Origin: Koleobacter methoxysyntrophicus
GTDB lineage: Bacteria; Bacillota; Thermosediminibacteria; Koleobacterales; Koleobacteraceae
NCBI RefSeq assembly: GCF_017301615.1
Contig: NZ_CP059066.1
Coordinates: forward strand, 1,719,001 to 1,783,000
Direction: 5' to 3'
DNA length: 64,000 nucleotides
The position numbers were made by a program, and so were the translations under genes. The number at the start of each line of letters is the position of its first letter. Positions within the stretch are counted from its first letter, which is position 1. This document shows, one piece after another, positions 62,502 through 64,000 of this stretch. The notes beneath the pieces are model-generated. The model was not told the origin of the DNA. It worked only from the letters and a program-made list of their open reading frames with translations, and made no database searches.

Positions 62502-62867
62502 ATGCCGCGTGGTGATGGTACAGGCCCATGGGGTGCAGGTCCTATGACGGGCAGAGCTGCAGGTTATTGTGCAGGATTCGGAGTACCCGGCTTTGCAAAT
62601 CCTATCGGCCTCAGAGCTTTCGGCGGTGGATGGGGCCGCGGCCGTGGCTGGAGGCGCATGTATTATGCTACGGGTATTCCCGGATGGGCAAGATTTCCAG
62701 GTTGGGTACCTCCATATCCCGGGTGGGCAGTACCCTATGGGGTTCAATACGGGACGAATGAGGCCGACGTCCTCAAGGAAGAAGCTAAAGCCCTTGAGGA
62801 GGAGTTAAGGGCAATAAAAGACAGATTGAAGGAATTAGAAGGAAAAAAAGATAGTGAAGGGAAGTAG
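62502..62867 (+). CDS. DUF5320 Gly/Trp-rich protein
   Basis: A 121-residue protein. It has the DUF5320 start PRGDGTGPWGAGPMTGRAAGYCAG, a Gly/Arg/Trp/Pro-rich middle (GRGRGWRRM, WARFPGWVPPYPGW), and a C-terminal coiled coil (EEAKALEEELRAIKDRLKEL). The family often sits with NifX/NifB-type dinitrogenase cofactor proteins in anaerobes; none is present here. Function unknown. ATG at 62502 follows AAAGGAGGG. It is driven by the consensus promoter upstream and probably strongly expressed. Confidence 0.82.
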   Translation: MPRGDGTGPWGAGPMTGRAAGYCAGFGVPGFANPIGLRAFGGGWGRGRGWRRMYYATGIPGWARFPGWVPPYPGWAVPYGVQYGTNEADVLKEEAKALEEELRAIKDRLKELEGKKDSEGK

Positions 62868-62877
62868 CATGCTTCGG

Positions 62878-62899
62878 CCCCGGAGAAATCCGGGGTTTT
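62878..62899 (+). terminator. Rho-independent terminator after DUF5320 gene
   Basis: CCCCGG and CCGGGG pair around AGAAAT, followed by TTTT. Confidence 0.88.
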
Positions 62900-62967
62900 A
62901 ATCTTGTCTTTTTAAAATTATTCTTATATACTTACAGGTGAAGGGTTTTTTAAGGTGGTGCGGCTGT

Positions 62968-63873
62968 GTGAAAGATATACACCGGGAAGTCAAGGATGGT
63001 GAGATATATATAAAGGGCCTAGAGGCCTTTAACCTGAGAGCAATGGTGGAATGCGGCCAGGCGTTTCGCTGGGAAACTGAAGGGGGAAAGGAATATACGG
63101 GCATAGTCAGGGGAATGGTAATAAAGGTCCGGCAGGAGGGCGATACCCTAATTTTCAGAACATCGGGAGGGCATGAATCTATATCCTTTTGGCTTGATTA
63201 TTTTGACATTGATAGGGACTATGCCGGGCTTGAACGGGAGCTTGTGAAGGATGAAACCGTTGCTCCTGCCGTAATTTTTAGTTCCGGGAACCGGATTATG
63301 AGGCAGGACCCGTGGGAGTGCATGATGTCCTTTATAATATCGGCCAACAACAGCATCCCTTTAATTAAAAGGGTGATTGAAAACCTGTCGAGAAAATACG
63401 GTAGACCTATTGATTTCGAAGGAGAGACCTATTACAGTTTCCCCGACAGCAAAACCCTTGCAGGTGTTCCCGTTGAAGGGCTTTCAGAATGCAGATGCGG
63501 ATATAGGGCAAAATACCTTAAAAGAACGGCTGAAATTGTAGCAGACATGGGAAACGGATTAGAATCTTTGAGGGAGCTGAATACGGAATCAGCACGGGAA
63601 GAACTGATGAAATTTCCCGGGGTCGGGCCCAAGGTTGCCAACTGCATCCTTCTCTTTTCACTGCAGAAGTATGATGCCTTTCCCGTTGATATATGGATAA
63701 AGAGGATAATGGAACACCTTTTTTTTGAGGGAAGAGAAACCCCTGTGAATAAAATTCAAAAGGCTGCCGGGCAGCGGTTTGGAAGCAGGGCCGGTTTTGT
63801 CCAGCAGTATTTATTTTATTATGCCAGGGAAAAATGGGATGAGATAAGATCAAAGGAACCGGGTAAAATATAA
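62968..63873 (+). CDS. 8-oxoguanine DNA glycosylase / AP lyase (OGG1-like)
   Basis: A 301-residue HhH-GPD glycosylase. The N-terminal OGG domain has LRAMVECGQAFRW (about 25). DPWECMMSFIISANNSI (about 112) is the GPD core. The helix-hairpin-helix PGVGPKVANCILLFSL (about 215) carries the catalytic Lys, and FPVDIWIKRIM the catalytic Asp. It removes 8-oxoG opposite C and cuts the strand. GTG at 62968 follows AAGGTGG; an earlier GTG at 62938 has no good site. Confidence 0.9.
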   Translation: MKDIHREVKDGEIYIKGLEAFNLRAMVECGQAFRWETEGGKEYTGIVRGMVIKVRQEGDTLIFRTSGGHESISFWLDYFDIDRDYAGLERELVKDETVAPAVIFSSGNRIMRQDPWECMMSFIISANNSIPLIKRVIENLSRKYGRPIDFEGETYYSFPDSKTLAGVPVEGLSECRCGYRAKYLKRTAEIVADMGNGLESLRELNTESAREELMKFPGVGPKVANCILLFSLQKYDAFPVDIWIKRIMEHLFFEGRETPVNKIQKAAGQRFGSRAGFVQQYLFYYAREKWDEIRSKEPGKI

Positions 63874-63950
63874 TTGTTGCAGCAGAAATATAATTTTAAA
63901 GCTAATATTAAAATATTAGGAAAACATCAGGATAGGAGGAGAAGGATTCC

Positions 63951-64000
63951 ATGACGAAAGGAAAGGTCTGCGTCGTGGGAGGAGGGCCGGCAGGGCTTTT
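63951..64000 (+). CDS. FAD-dependent oxidoreductase, N-terminal start only
   Basis: Seventeen codons are visible before the window ends. ATG behind AGGAGGAG, then KVCVVGGGPAGL, the Rossmann dinucleotide-binding motif of FAD-dependent oxidoreductases. Nothing more can be said about the subfamily. Confidence 0.6.
   Translation, partial: MTKGKVCVVGGGPAGL

Noticed and set aside
1-64000. tRNA and rRNA genes
   Set aside because: No tRNA cloverleaf end pattern or rRNA-like stretch was recognised by eye; a covariance search could still find one.

Overview
The window comes from an anaerobic, spore-forming low-GC Bacillota, most likely a Clostridia member. The indications are a SleB spore cortex-lytic enzyme, a tungsten aldehyde:ferredoxin oxidoreductase with its polyferredoxin, a multi-cluster NuoE/NuoF/NuoG-type flavoprotein complex, radical-type acyl-CoA dehydratase activases, FeoAB, bacteriohemerythrin, strong GGAGG ribosome sites and frequent GTG/TTG starts. 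I cannot name a genus. Functions below were assigned by reading motifs, without database searches.

Layout. 1-3560: end of a sugar-acid kinase gene and a LarA-like protein, then a TetR operon with an FMN-binding lipoprotein-like protein and a flavodoxin. 3643-5430: tsaE-tsaB-rimI, followed on the other strand by a MntA/HepT toxin-antitoxin pair. 6668-7345: sleB. 7818-16406: a polymorphic-toxin locus. It has one large secreted toxin with its immunity gene, then four displaced toxin tips in increasing states of decay, each followed by a related immunity gene; a fragment of a group II intron reverse transcriptase sits at one junction. 16640-21281: a sigma-54 activator, three matching palindromes, a consensus -24/-12 promoter, a CitMHS-type transporter and a split AtuA-type protein. 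21640-24453: tungsten oxidoreductase operon. 24516-26572: feoAB on the minus strand with two Fur-like boxes. 26742-27644: hemerythrin and a small membrane protein.

27929-44957 is a complete type 1-like BREX anti-phage island (brxA, brxB, brxC, pglX, pglZ, brxL). Two overlapping extra genes sit between pglX and pglZ: a PHP-SMC ATPase and an AlbA_2/HATPase protein. The likely target-recognition part of pglX is a low-GC insert, as expected for specificity exchange.

45206-64000 is mostly core or metabolic. It holds a P-loop/Asp23 fusion; a structured leader and a NuoE-NuoF-(NuoG/GltD/molybdopterin) operon; a MurR/RpiR regulator with a class III aminotransferase and a beta-keto acid cleavage enzyme; three acyl-CoA dehydratase activase genes; an NHEJ operon with Ku and LigD split into ligase and polymerase; a 58-residue membrane protein; a DUF5320 protein behind a consensus promoter; an OGG1-like glycosylase; and the start of a flavoprotein.

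The two most distinctive regions are the toxin array, where recombination steps can be read directly, and the BREX island with its embedded two-gene module.
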